Shown piece by piece: positions 16,679-25,098 of a DNA stretch of 60,597 nucleotides. The translations under genes and the position numbers were made by a program. The DNA is from Chlamydiota bacterium (GTDB lineage Bacteria > Auribacterota > JACPWU01), in the NCBI GenBank assembly GCA_016178055.1, contig JACOUC010000071.1, forward strand, positions 1 through 60,597, in the 5' to 3' direction. Position 1 is the stretch's first letter. Every line of letters starts with the position of its first letter. The notes beneath the pieces were generated by a model, which did not search any database, was not told where the DNA came from, and was given only the letters and a program-made list of their open reading frames with translations.

Positions 16679-17582
16679 ACGCAAAAACCTTCTTCCTTTT
16701 CTTCACTCCTAATAAAATCGACTGGACGATCTCACTTACAACCTCCAAAGGAACTCCATCCCGATGAAGCAACTGAATGCGCATATCACAAGGTTCATTC
16801 ACATAATCCACAACGATAAATTTTTCTTCTTCATCCACAGCAATCTCTGTTGAAAAAAAATTGAGCCGAGCCACTTCAGAAATGGACTTCGTAATTTCCC
16901 TCAATTTGGCCAATCGATACATTAATTTTTCCTCCAACGTAATCGCTTCATAAAGATGGGTCTGATCATCCCACCAGCAAGAGATCACCTTCTCACAAAC
17001 ATAATAGGAACGGAACCAAGCACGATGGGATCCAAAATATTTAGGGTTAATTTTTTTTTGCAAAAGATATTTATCGGCACGGTATTCCTTGCGCACCTCA
17101 ATCACATCCATCAAATTTTCAGCACCCATGACAACCCCCAAACCACCCCCTCCACAGGCAGGTTTGATAATAAAGGGTCTCCCCAGTTGCTCAAGCTCAC
17201 TCACTCTCAATTCTGGATCTTTATCATAAGGGGACAAGATAACGGTGAAGGGGACCTGAAGCCCTTTGGTTAAAAACTCCAAATGCATGGTCGCCTTGTC
17301 TCGGGCTCTCTCGACCTCCTTCAGGGGATTAATCACCCACGTTCCCTCTTCCATGACACGCCGTGAAACCAGGGCAAAATCTGGAAGGACATCCCCTGCC
17401 CGATCTAAATAGGAAAGGAATTGGATTTCTCCCTTCTCAATTTTTTTAGAAACTTCTCTGAAATTTTCTGGATGGACGGTCAGACATTTTAAGGAATGGG
17501 CTGCAGATTCTTTTTCAATCAAATTTACAAAATCTTTATCGTACTCCCATTCCCAGGCAATGCCTAAATCGATCAATTCCAA
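16656..17582 (-). CDS. ATP-grasp ligase-like protein (cluster member)
   Basis: A 308-residue protein with an ATP-grasp fold. Residues of about 130-150 (LGRPFIIKPACGGGGLGVVM) form the lysine and glycine-rich nucleotide loop, and FIVVDYVNEPCDMR near residue 265 is the acidic metal-binding strand followed by Asn. Such enzymes join a carboxylate to an amine using ATP. It starts with TTG 17582, preceded by AAAGGGA at good distance. It is the last gene of a leftward cluster with two D-Ala-D-Ala ligase-like enzymes, a GNAT and a KamA homologue. Substrates are unknown; a beta-lysine-containing product is an inference from the cluster. Confidence 0.8.
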   Translation of the reverse strand: MELIDLGIAWEWEYDKDFVNLIEKESAAHSLKCLTVHPENFREVSKKIEKGEIQFLSYLDRAGDVLPDFALVSRRVMEEGTWVINPLKEVERARDKATMHLEFLTKGLQVPFTVILSPYDKDPELRVSELEQLGRPFIIKPACGGGGLGVVMGAENLMDVIEVRKEYRADKYLLQKKINPKYFGSHRAWFRSYYVCEKVISCWWDDQTHLYEAITLEEKLMYRLAKLREITKSISEVARLNFFSTEIAVDEEEKFIVVDYVNEPCDMRIQLLHRDGVPLEVVSEIVQSILLGVKKRKKVFASRNVLLL

Positions 17583-17617
17583 GGCAAGTCCCTTTCATTC
17601 AATGAGTCAATCACCGA

Positions 17618-18871
17618 TTAACGCATGGCTCTTTTGGAAGCAGATTTTAGCATGCTTCCAAATCCTTCAGAAGCACGTTCTAGTTCTTCGATCGAGAGGG
17701 GGAGAAGCATTTGGGTCGAAGGGAGAGACACCTTCAATTTCTTTTTCTTAAGCTTCTCTTCGATCGGATCATGATATTCAAAAACTTTATTTTCATAATT
17801 ACGTAAAATGGTCTTACCCCTAATTTTCGAAACGAGATAATTTGGAGAAAGGGGTATTTTCCCTCCTCCCCCAGGGGCATCGACCACAAACGTAGGAATC
17901 GCATAGCCTGTCGTATGTCCTCTTAATTTCTCAATGATTTTGACTCCCACATCAACCGAGGTCCGAAAATGTTCTGTCCCAAAAACGGGATCACACTGAT
18001 AAAGATAGTAAGGTCTAACTCTTGCCTTCAGTAAGTTATGACAAAGTTTCATAATAATTTCAGGTTGATCATTGACCCCTTTCAGTAAAACAGTCTGACT
18101 TCCCAGGGGAATTCCGCCATCCGCCAACATCTCGAGAGCCGCATGAACCTCCGGCGCCAATTCCTGAGGATGGTTGATATGAATGCTCATCATGAAAGGA
18201 TGATATTTACGAAGAATGGCGACCAGTCTAGGTGTAATTCGCTGAGGAATAAAAATGGGCCCTCGTGAACCGATCCGAAGAATTTCTAAATGCTTAATTT
18301 TTCTCAAACGACCGAGAAGGTGATCAATTCTCTCATCTGAAAGAATGAGGGGATCCCCACCTGAAATCAGGACATCACGGACCTGAGGGGTCCTTTCTAA
18401 ATAATCACAAATTCGGTCTATTTTTTCTGTTGGAAGCCCGAGTTCCCCACTTCCCACAATACGTTTACGCGTACAATAGCGGCAGTAGGAAAGACACCGA
18501 TCGGTGGCAATCAACAACACACGATCTGGATAACGATGAACCAGATTGGGCACAGGACTGTGGGCGTCTTCTCCGCAAGGATCTTGCATATCAAAAAGGG
18601 CATCATAGGATTCTTCCACACGGCAAATGACTTGTTTACGAATCGGACAATGGGGATCCTTGGGATCCATTAAGGACACAAAAAAAGGAGTCACGGCTAA
18701 GGGAAGACTTCTTTGTCGTGAAGCCCATTCAATCCCCTTTTCTTCCTCGGTAGAAAGATCGATGTATTTTTTCAGCTCCTTTCCCGTTGTAATCCGGTGA
18801 CGCATCTGCCAATGCCAATTACTCCATTCTTCAGGAGTTGCATTAAACTTTTCTTGTATTTTTGTGTTCAG
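17618..18871 (-). CDS. KamA family lysine 2,3-aminomutase
   Basis: A radical SAM, PLP-dependent aminomutase. The cluster-binding Cys triad CLSYCRYC is at residues of about 126-133. GGDPLILSD follows, then SGLR-like RIGSRGPIF, and the PLP lysine in DAPGGGGK is at about residue 338. Asp residues in YQCDPVFG and VVDAPGG align with the two lysine-binding Asp of clostridial KamA, so L-lysine to beta-lysine is the likely reaction. Start: the first ATG (18805) cuts off the conserved ATPEEWSNWHWQ leader. A CTG at 18871, 8 nt after AAGGAG, restores it and gives 417 residues, the KamA length; EpmB enzymes are shorter. It follows the GNAT gene in the same direction. Confidence 0.88.
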   Translation of the reverse strand: MNTKIQEKFNATPEEWSNWHWQMRHRITTGKELKKYIDLSTEEEKGIEWASRQRSLPLAVTPFFVSLMDPKDPHCPIRKQVICRVEESYDALFDMQDPCGEDAHSPVPNLVHRYPDRVLLIATDRCLSYCRYCTRKRIVGSGELGLPTEKIDRICDYLERTPQVRDVLISGGDPLILSDERIDHLLGRLRKIKHLEILRIGSRGPIFIPQRITPRLVAILRKYHPFMMSIHINHPQELAPEVHAALEMLADGGIPLGSQTVLLKGVNDQPEIIMKLCHNLLKARVRPYYLYQCDPVFGTEHFRTSVDVGVKIIEKLRGHTTGYAIPTFVVDAPGGGGKIPLSPNYLVSKIRGKTILRNYENKVFEYHDPIEEKLKKKKLKVSLPSTQMLLPLSIEELERASEGFGSMLKSASKRAMR

Positions 18872-18898
18872 CGGAATTTCTCCTTTTTGACGGATCCC

Positions 18899-19438
18899 TT
18901 AAGCACGATTTTCGTATCTTTTCCCGTAAACAATCAAGTCATCACCCCATGCATAATAATCTTGAATGGTAGACACCTCAAAAAAACCATGGCGTAAATA
19001 AAACCGCCGGGCCTTCTCATAATCAACCCTTGAAGAAGTCTCGGCCAAGACCATTCTCGCCTTTAACCCTTGAAGGCGATTGCTTAATTCCTTCATCAGG
19101 AAACTTCCAACCCCTGCCCCCTGATATTTTGTATCTGTCACAATCCAATAAAGATCATAAACGCGATCCGTTAAAGGAACCCGCCCATAGCACATCAACC
19201 CTAAAATTTCCTTATCAGAAGAATAGGCACAACAAAAAACATATTCGTTGGGATCCGATCCCCTTCGAATATATTCATCAAAAAGAGAAAGACCACACGC
19301 AATCTCCTCTTTGCTAAAAACCTTTCCTTCCTCGAGAATTAATTCAATTTTTTTTCGATCGTGTTCCAAGGGCTCTTCGATCGAGAATTTGATTTCGCTC
19401 AAGTGCAAGGAAGGTAATTCTTCGAATAAGTTCTTCAT
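18899..19438 (-). CDS. GNAT family N-acetyltransferase (cluster member)
   Basis: A 179-residue acetyltransferase. Motif A is visible as TDTKYQGAGVGSFLMKEL (the Q/RxxGxG/A acetyl-CoA loop), followed by motif B-like RRFYLRHGFFEVS. The N-terminal KKIELILEEGKVFSKEEI is typical of this GNAT branch. Its start overlaps the end of the upstream ATP-grasp gene by 95 bp, which is long; a TTG at 19369 would shorten it. Next to a lysine aminomutase it recalls AblB, the beta-lysine acetyltransferase, but the neighbouring ligases suggest a different product. Confidence 0.83.
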   Translation of the reverse strand: MKNLFEELPSLHLSEIKFSIEEPLEHDRKKIELILEEGKVFSKEEIACGLSLFDEYIRRGSDPNEYVFCCAYSSDKEILGLMCYGRVPLTDRVYDLYWIVTDTKYQGAGVGSFLMKELSNRLQGLKARMVLAETSSRVDYEKARRFYLRHGFFEVSTIQDYYAWGDDLIVYGKRYENRA

Positions 19439-20375
19439 ATGAATATCCTTGATCCTTTGCCGCCATACTCATTCCCGAGTCGGCAGAAATACATGGATTT
19501 GGATTAATATCAATCACATAAGGGATTTGACTTTTCCCCATTCTAAAATCAATCCTCGCATAATCCCTCATCTTAAAAATCTGAAAACACTGAAGGGCGG
19601 CATTGAGCATCAATTTTTTTATTTTTTCGGACAAATCCGTCACCTGAGTTCCAATCGTCGTACGATAACCCAAGCTTGATTTTTTCCATTTCGAGGCAAA
19701 GCTAATAATTCTGGGACGACGGGAAGACAAAAATTGAATTTCACGAATGTGAGTAAAAAGAAAAGGCTCATTTCCTAGAATAGAAACATTAAATTCACGG
19801 CCATCGATAAATTCTTCAACAATGGCCGCCTGTTTAAAATTCTGATGAATTTGACGAACCTTGGATTTTAATTGAGCGTCCTCACTCACCACCGAGTCTT
19901 CCTCAATCCCGAAACTACCATCCTCATGAATGGGTTTAACAATGAGAGGGTAGTCCAATCCTTTTTTGTTCATGGCGTCTCCCCATTCAATGACCTCATG
20001 CTTTGGCGTAGAGATTTCATGAAAACTTAAGAGCTCTTTTGCCCTGGCCTTATCATGACAAAGTGCTAAGCCCAAAGGCCCCGTCCCCGTAAAGGGAAGA
20101 CCCAAAAGTTCAAGAAGTGAAGCCACATGAATTTCGAAACTACTTTCTTCCCCAAGTCCCTCACATAAATTAAAAACCAAATCGACTTTTGAATCCATCA
20201 AATTTCCAAATTTACGAATCACAGGTAGATCCAGGCCCATCGGTTGAATTTCAAACCCATCTGTCCTTAAAATATCCGAAATGGTCTCGACATCTTTCAA
20301 AACATCCAAGGCTCCTTTAGCCTCAAGATCGGTTTGATGACCAGGGGTCGCATCATAAAGAATGCCAATTTTCAT
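19344..20375 (-). CDS. D-Ala-D-Ala ligase-like ATP-grasp enzyme (second copy)
   Basis: A 343-residue ATP-grasp protein of the D-alanine-D-alanine ligase type: N-terminal GILYDATPGHQTDLEAKGA, FNLCEGLGEESSFE, the PFTGTGPLGLALCHDKARAKELL substrate/ATP region, PLIVKPIHEDGSFGIEEDS, and the metal-binding YVIDINPNPCIS. The DINPNP end differs from the NTxPG of true Ddl enzymes, so the acceptor is probably not D-Ala. It overlaps the preceding ATP-grasp gene by 4 bp and the following GNAT by 95 bp. The two ligases resemble each other and likely act in sequence in one pathway. Confidence 0.85.
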   Translation of the reverse strand: MKIGILYDATPGHQTDLEAKGALDVLKDVETISDILRTDGFEIQPMGLDLPVIRKFGNLMDSKVDLVFNLCEGLGEESSFEIHVASLLELLGLPFTGTGPLGLALCHDKARAKELLSFHEISTPKHEVIEWGDAMNKKGLDYPLIVKPIHEDGSFGIEEDSVVSEDAQLKSKVRQIHQNFKQAAIVEEFIDGREFNVSILGNEPFLFTHIREIQFLSSRRPRIISFASKWKKSSLGYRTTIGTQVTDLSEKIKKLMLNAALQCFQIFKMRDYARIDFRMGKSQIPYVIDINPNPCISADSGMSMAAKDQGYSYEELIRRITFLALERNQILDRRALGTRSKKN

Positions 20376-21403
20376 TTTTGACTCCCCACTTTATATTCAG
20401 AGCTGGAAGTCTCGTAACGCTCTAAAGCTACATTCAAAATTTTAAGAATCATGTCGTCATAACTGATCCCGGCCACCCGAGCCGCTTTTGGAAAACAAGA
20501 ATTCTGGAGTGGATCCGGCAAAATTCCCGGAAGCGGATTAAGCTCTAAGATATGAGGATTCCCTTTTCGATCGAGCCGAATGTCGATCCGGCACCAATCT
20601 CGACATCCCAAAGCGTTAAAAGCAGATTTTGAAATCTTGATCACGTTCTCTTCCAATAAAGGGTCCATGCGGGCGGGACATTCAAAAATACCTAAAGGCC
20701 GATCCGGAGTATCCCAAATCCACTTGGCTTCATACGAATAGATCGGACGGGCTTGAGGCGGCAAAACATCCAGTCTCACCTCAACCACTGGAAGAACTGA
20801 AAGGGCATCTCTATTCCCAATCAAGGCGACCGTAAATTCTCTCCCTTTCAAAACCTCTTCAATGATCACCGGCTGTCGATATTGATCAAGAATGTCTTCA
20901 ACTTTTTGATGAAGAGAGGCTCGGTTGTCAACCCAAGAAGCATCATGAATACCCATACTCGAACCTTCCCAAAGCGGTTTGACCAAAACAGGAAAAGAAC
21001 CCTGCCAACGCAAGGAACTCGCTTCCCTCACCACTTGAAAGGAAGGGGTAGGAATTCCATAAAAAGCGAGAATCTCTTTCGTTCTGGCTTTATTCAAACA
21101 GGCACTTAAGGTAAAGGGATCTGATCCTGTATAGGGAATATCCAAAAATTCTAAAAAGGATGGAATATGCGATTCGCGGTTGGGGCCTTTATCCCCTTCA
21201 GCAATGTTAAACACAATATCCAATTCATTTTTTCTTAATTGGGAAAAAACAGCGTGATCTGCAATCAGAGGAACCACCTTATGTTGACGAGAAAGGGCAT
21301 GGACAATGGCTTGAATGGTCTCAGGCGTATCCCATTCAGCACCGTGCTCGTCTGCCGGGTCTTGATCTCGCTTTTTAAGATTATAGGTTAACCCGACTCG
21401 CAT
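20372..21403 (-). CDS. D-Ala-D-Ala ligase-like ATP-grasp enzyme (first copy)
   Basis: A 343-residue paralogue of the next gene. Visible blocks are the N-terminal VGLTYNLKKRDQ, DIVFNIAEGDKGPNRESHIPS, PYTGSDPFTLSACLNKARTKEIL, FPVLVKPLWEGSSMGIHDAS and HILELNPLPGI. It is the promoter-proximal gene of the leftward five-gene cluster, with the next gene starting 4 bp before its stop. Ligation of amino acids in an ATP-dependent, ADP-forming manner is the family chemistry; the substrates are unknown. True cell-wall Ddl is usually found with mur genes, which are not here. Confidence 0.85.
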   Translation of the reverse strand: MRVGLTYNLKKRDQDPADEHGAEWDTPETIQAIVHALSRQHKVVPLIADHAVFSQLRKNELDIVFNIAEGDKGPNRESHIPSFLEFLDIPYTGSDPFTLSACLNKARTKEILAFYGIPTPSFQVVREASSLRWQGSFPVLVKPLWEGSSMGIHDASWVDNRASLHQKVEDILDQYRQPVIIEEVLKGREFTVALIGNRDALSVLPVVEVRLDVLPPQARPIYSYEAKWIWDTPDRPLGIFECPARMDPLLEENVIKISKSAFNALGCRDWCRIDIRLDRKGNPHILELNPLPGILPDPLQNSCFPKAARVAGISYDDMILKILNVALERYETSSSEYKVGSQK

Positions 21404-21560
21404 GATTTTAAGAGTGAAAAACTCCCCCCTTTTTTTCTCTTAATGCATTCATCTCTCACCCTCAACTCGAGTGCTCTACATTTTAGAATAGCAGACCTCA
21501 AAACATTTTCAACCGCAAAAAAATAAAAATGCTAAGTTAATTATAAAAAATTAAGAATTT

Positions 21561-21624
21561 GTAGTCGCCCCATTTATGGGGCCATGCCCCTTGCACGAAT
21601 TTGCCCGATGAATCGGGCGACTAC
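21561..21624. repeat. 64-bp double-hairpin repeat
   Basis: The outer arms GTAGTCGCCC and GGGCGACTAC are perfect complements. Inside are two smaller hairpins, GCCCCATTTATGGGGC and GCCCGATGAATCGGGC. It resembles the small hairpins inserted at 4302-4341 and 59550-59570. Confidence 0.8.
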
Positions 21625-21648
21625 AGAGGATAAAAGGGAGAGGGAGTC

Positions 21649-21942
21649 GTGAGTAAAAAATGGTTTCTCTATATTTTGAAATGCAGCGATCTTTCTTTGT
21701 ATACCGGGATTACGAAAAATATTGAAAAACGTTTTAAAACACACTCCAAAGGAAAAGGGGCCCGCTATACCCGTTCCCGTCTTCCCCTTCGACTCGTTTA
21801 TCAAGAAACCTGTAAAACCAAATCCGATGCCCTCATTCGAGAAGGTAAAGTGAAGGCATTGCCGAGAATCAAGAAACTTGCTTTGATCGAAGGGGGTAAA
21901 ACTTCATCTACACAAGATACCCTGGTTCAGAATAGGAAGTGA
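21649..21942 (+). CDS. GIY-YIG nuclease domain protein
   Basis: A 97-residue single-domain GIY-YIG protein of the UPF0213/YhbQ type. The first strand reads WFLYILKCSDLSLYTGITKN (the GIY and YIG equivalents YIL and YTG). RFKTHSKGKGARYTRSRLPL has the conserved Arg and His, and the Glu after DALIRE is present. The start is GTG 21649 after AGAGGGAG. Such proteins are structure-selective or non-specific DNA nucleases of unclear role. It stands alone. Confidence 0.88.
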   Translation: MSKKWFLYILKCSDLSLYTGITKNIEKRFKTHSKGKGARYTRSRLPLRLVYQETCKTKSDALIREGKVKALPRIKKLALIEGGKTSSTQDTLVQNRK

Positions 21943-21960
21943 TTGAAATGTGAATCAATA

Positions 21961-21990
21961 TACCATTATTAAACCATTAATATAATGGTA
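21961..21990. promoter_or_regulatory. operator-like inverted repeat before the RHH gene
   Basis: TACCATTAT and ATAATGGTA are perfect 9-bp arms 12 bp apart. TATAAT lies in the right arm. The site is 35 bp upstream of a ribbon-helix-helix gene, so autoregulation is likely. Confidence 0.6.
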
Positions 21991-22025
21991 TTGTCAAGTC
22001 GTTTCAATAAAGTCATAATTTCTCC

Positions 22026-22184
22026 ATGAAAAAAATTGTTCGATTTGAGCTTCGCCTTTCGGAAAATCTGCATAAGAAACTTGTCCGGATTTCAAAGAAG
22101 GAGACCCGATCCCTACATGCACAAATCCTTCATTTCCTTCAGCAGGCTGTTGAGACATACGAAAAGGAAATCAAAATAAACTAG
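22026..22184 (+). CDS. Arc-type ribbon-helix-helix protein
   Basis: A 52-residue DNA-binding protein. The sequence KIVRFELRLSENLHKKLVRI forms the beta strand and first helix. The following ETRSLHAQILHFLQQAVETY fits the Arc/MetJ fold, with the RSLxAxI motif. Proteins like this act as antitoxins and bind operator DNA as dimers; a suitable inverted repeat is at 21961-21990. The sequence downstream (22187-22460) looks like a decayed partner gene, so this may be an orphaned antitoxin. Confidence 0.75.
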   Translation: MKKIVRFELRLSENLHKKLVRISKKETRSLHAQILHFLQQAVETYEKEIKIN

Positions 22185-22186
22185 CC

Positions 22187-22460
22187 TTTATTTTTTGTGG
22201 ATCTATTTGTAACTCGCAAAGGATATCACCACGTAACCGTAACGACTCTCGCATAAGAAAGCGAAAGCTATTCTTCAAAATCCAAACCACCCTCAATTGA
22301 TTGAGTATGCAGCTCTCGTTCTTTCTAGAACCAACGAGATCAAATAGGAATTAAGGCATCTCGCAAGGTAACCACCCATCGCCATTTTGAGAATTACAAA
22401 ATTGGAAAAGTGATTGTGGAGACGCGGGACAAGAAAGATTGGAGCCAAAAATAACTCGCT
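22187..22460 (+). pseudogene. degraded open reading frame, possible toxin remnant
   Basis: Pieces of plausible coding sequence appear in different frames. AILQNPNHPQLIEYAALVLS is followed by a stop and frame change, then THRHFENYKIGKVIVETRDK runs to a stop near 22453. I do not recognise the family. Its place just after a ribbon-helix-helix antitoxin suggests a broken toxin gene. Confidence 0.4.
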
Positions 22461-22477
22461 CGTAGAGCAGGCGTATC

Positions 22478-23467
22478 TCAGTAGCTTATTTCTTTCAAAA
22501 CTCTTTTCAACTCAGCAATCGTAAGCCGCTTTTCTTTTTGTAGCTGGCGGATTTTGTGAATTTTGGGAATCATTTCTTCAGAGTAAAGTTGATATCCACC
22601 TTTAGAATGTTGAGCTGCTTTCAAAAGTCCCTCTTTTGTCCAGTACCGAATCGTTGGGACAGTTTCGTGAGTCACCTTTGCGAGTTGACCCATTTTAAGC
22701 AATTTGGGAGGAATGCCCAGAGGAGATTCTGGTGGTTCTAGGGTTTCTAAGTAAATGTCCAGAGAACGCTCTACTGCGGTAAAGATAAGAGGGTAATAAT
22801 CTGAAAGGTCTCCGTATAATTGTCCTTTTTCGATGCTATTGATATAAGCTCTTCTATCTTCTTTCCTAATGATGGCAGGTGGATAGCCTCCCTGCATCAG
22901 GATTAAATTCATCAGGAGCCTAGCCGTTCGTCCATTTCCATCAATGAAGGGATGAATGCTTACAAGTCTAAAGTGAGCGTCTGCTGCAACTTCAATGCTG
23001 TTCTCTCTAATCTTGAGCTCGCTTATGAATGCTTCCATCAAACCAGGGACTTTCCTTGCGTTGGGCATGATGACCGTAGATCCCGCAATTCGTACAGGAA
23101 CAGTGCGATAGCGCCCTGCATGGGATGAATCAATGTTTTGGAGAATCATGGAATGAATATCTAAAATAGTCTCTTCCGTAATATCTTTAACCTTTTTTTT
23201 GACAAGTTTTTGGATCCATTCATACGCTTGAGCATGGTTGACCGCTTCCAAATGTTCTCGGATGGATTTCCCTTCAACCGTGATTCCTTTTTCGACGATT
23301 AAGGCCGTCTCTTGACGGGTCAGTGTGTTTCCTTCGATCGCATTGGAGGTATAAGTCAACTCTATTTTGAACCACTCGTCTAAATTTTTGACAAGAGCCA
23401 TGGGCCAGGGTTGATGAGCTTGAAATTTCCCCTTTTTTTCTTCGATGCGTAGTAAAAGGTCTTTCAT
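22478..23467 (-). CDS. Fic protein with C-terminal MerR-like domain
   Basis: A 329-residue Fic-domain enzyme, which typically transfers AMP from ATP to a protein hydroxyl. The FIC motif HPFIDGNGRTARL is intact with catalytic His 172. The inhibitory helix motif TSNAIEGN at residues 40-47 is of the N-terminal (class II) type, so the enzyme is probably self-inhibited. Residues of about 255-329 (MGQLAKVTHETVPTIRYWTKEGLL and on) look like a MerR-type winged helix. That pairing of AMPylation and DNA binding suggests self-regulation. An inverted repeat sits 6 bp upstream of the start. Confidence 0.88.
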   Translation of the reverse strand: MKDLLLRIEEKKGKFQAHQPWPMALVKNLDEWFKIELTYTSNAIEGNTLTRQETALIVEKGITVEGKSIREHLEAVNHAQAYEWIQKLVKKKVKDITEETILDIHSMILQNIDSSHAGRYRTVPVRIAGSTVIMPNARKVPGLMEAFISELKIRENSIEVAADAHFRLVSIHPFIDGNGRTARLLMNLILMQGGYPPAIIRKEDRRAYINSIEKGQLYGDLSDYYPLIFTAVERSLDIYLETLEPPESPLGIPPKLLKMGQLAKVTHETVPTIRYWTKEGLLKAAQHSKGGYQLYSEEMIPKIHKIRQLQKEKRLTIAELKRVLKEISY

Positions 23468-23472
23468 ACTAT

Positions 23473-23492
23473 AAAGTATAACCTAATACTTT
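23473..23492. promoter_or_regulatory. operator-like palindrome before the fic gene
   Basis: AAAGTATAACCTAATACTTT has 7-bp arms (AAAGTAT/ATACTTT) and lies directly upstream of the Fic start codon. It is a candidate binding site for the MerR-like domain of that protein. Confidence 0.5.
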
Positions 23493-23590
23493 ACTTTTTC
23501 CAAGTTATCTTAGGAATTTATAGAATCATCTCAGAGTAAAATTACTTTTAACTTGATTCTCATCTTTTACACACCTATAGTCCTCTTCAT

Positions 23591-24970
23591 ATGATGAGCT
23601 CACTTGACGATACCATTGCTTCTATTGCTACCCCTCCCGGAGAAGGGGCGATCGGAATCATCCGTTTGAGTGGGCCCCAAACCCTGACCATTGCGGACCA
23701 CCTTTTTAGGTCTAAAAAGGGCTGTTTACCTTCCTCTTTCAAATCGCATCATTTTTACTTTGGAGAGATTTGTGAAGAGAATGAAACGATCGATGAAGGG
23801 ATGGCGTGTCTGATGCGCTCCCCCAAAAGTTATACAAAAGAAAATATATTTGAAATCCATTGCCATGGAGGCCCTTACATCTTAAAAAGAGTTCTTTCAT
23901 TATCCCTCGAGAAAGGGGCTCGGCTGGCCGAACCTGGAGAATTTACAAAAAGGGCTTTTCTGAATGGCCGTATGGATCTTTCTCAGGCGGAAGGGGTGAT
24001 TGATCTCATTCAATCCAAAACGGAATATCAGAGAAAATATGCCCTAAAACAGGTGCAAGGTCTTTTGTCGCAAAAACTTTTAGACGTTCGGGCATCTTTA
24101 TTTCATGTGATGGTCGAAACTCAAGCCAATATTGATTTTCCAGACTATGTGCCTGAAGAGGTTTCAAAAAATGCTTTTACTGAAATTCTTAAAAAGGTAA
24201 GACACATCGTTCAAGATTTCTTAAAATCTGCAAAAATTCAGACCCTTTTAAAGGAAGGTCTTAAAATTGTTTTAGCGGGAGAACCCAATGTTGGGAAATC
24301 AAGCCTTCTCAATGCCTTAGCAGGGAAAGAAACAGCCATCGTGACTGAACTTCCTGGCACAACGAGAGACGCCATCGGATTTGAAACTCAAAAAAAGGGG
24401 ATTCCGGTTCATTTTACGGATACAGCAGGTTTTCGAAAAGCTGAAAATATTGCCGAAGAAAAAGGGATGAAGATCACCCATCAAAAACTTGAAGAAGCCG
24501 ATCTTATTCTTTGGATTTTTGACGTTTCCGAAGAGCCCAATCTGGTTTATCCCCAGCAGCATCTTTCAAATGGAAAAGAGGCCATTCTCATTTTCAATAA
24601 AAGCGATTTACCCTTTAAAATAAATAAAGAAGCCATTCTTCAAATGTTTCCTGAGAGGCCTTCCTTAGAAACCTCAGCCCTTCAAAATTCTGGAACACTA
24701 GAGCTTGAAACAATGATTGAGCATTGGATGACAAAACACAGTGACTTGCTTGAATGTGAATATCTGATCAATGCACGGCATCAAGAAATCCTTGAAAGCG
24801 TTTTGGAGTCTTTGGAATCCGCCCAAAAAGCCTTAAGGGAAGACTTAGGGGACGACCTCATCGCAAGTGATCTCAAAAATGCCATTCAGAAATTGGATGA
24901 ATTCTCAGGAAAATCGATTGATGAAGAAATCATTCAGTCCATTTTTTCGAGATTTTGTATTGGAAAGTAA
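23591..24970 (+). CDS. mnmE: tRNA modification GTPase MnmE
   Basis: MnmE works with MnmG to place the cnm5/cmnm5 group on U34 of certain tRNAs. The 459-residue protein has the folate-binding N-terminal domain (DDTIASIATPPGEGAIGIIRLSG is its start), a helical middle, and an inserted G domain with GEPNVGKSS, DTAG and NKSD. It ends with the C-terminal FCIGK that carries the catalytic Cys. The family length is about 455. Its partner mnmG is 2.6 kb downstream, separated by an accessory toxin-like module and an ATPase gene. Confidence 0.97.
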   Translation: MMSSLDDTIASIATPPGEGAIGIIRLSGPQTLTIADHLFRSKKGCLPSSFKSHHFYFGEICEENETIDEGMACLMRSPKSYTKENIFEIHCHGGPYILKRVLSLSLEKGARLAEPGEFTKRAFLNGRMDLSQAEGVIDLIQSKTEYQRKYALKQVQGLLSQKLLDVRASLFHVMVETQANIDFPDYVPEEVSKNAFTEILKKVRHIVQDFLKSAKIQTLLKEGLKIVLAGEPNVGKSSLLNALAGKETAIVTELPGTTRDAIGFETQKKGIPVHFTDTAGFRKAENIAEEKGMKITHQKLEEADLILWIFDVSEEPNLVYPQQHLSNGKEAILIFNKSDLPFKINKEAILQMFPERPSLETSALQNSGTLELETMIEHWMTKHSDLLECEYLINARHQEILESVLESLESAQKALREDLGDDLIASDLKNAIQKLDEFSGKSIDEEIIQSIFSRFCIGK

Positions 24971-25098
24971 TCTTCATCCCGAAAAATACCTTTTATAAAC
25001 GAAAAACACCCTATTTTTTCTTAAAGGTTTGCCTCGTTAAAAAAGCGGATGCTAAAAATATTTTTAATAAATTGTTCAAAATAGTGTATAATAAATCC

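Noticed and set aside
20372-21403. A true cell-wall D-Ala-D-Ala ligase
   Set aside because: The metal-binding end of both copies (LELNPLPG, DINPNPC) and the neighbours do not match a mur/ddl locus; two linked copies with KamA point to another product.
24955-25098. An upstream extension of the HTH gene to 24955
   Set aside because: It would overlap mnmE and add residues of low-complexity, non-homologous type; a -10-like box lies just before ATG 25099.
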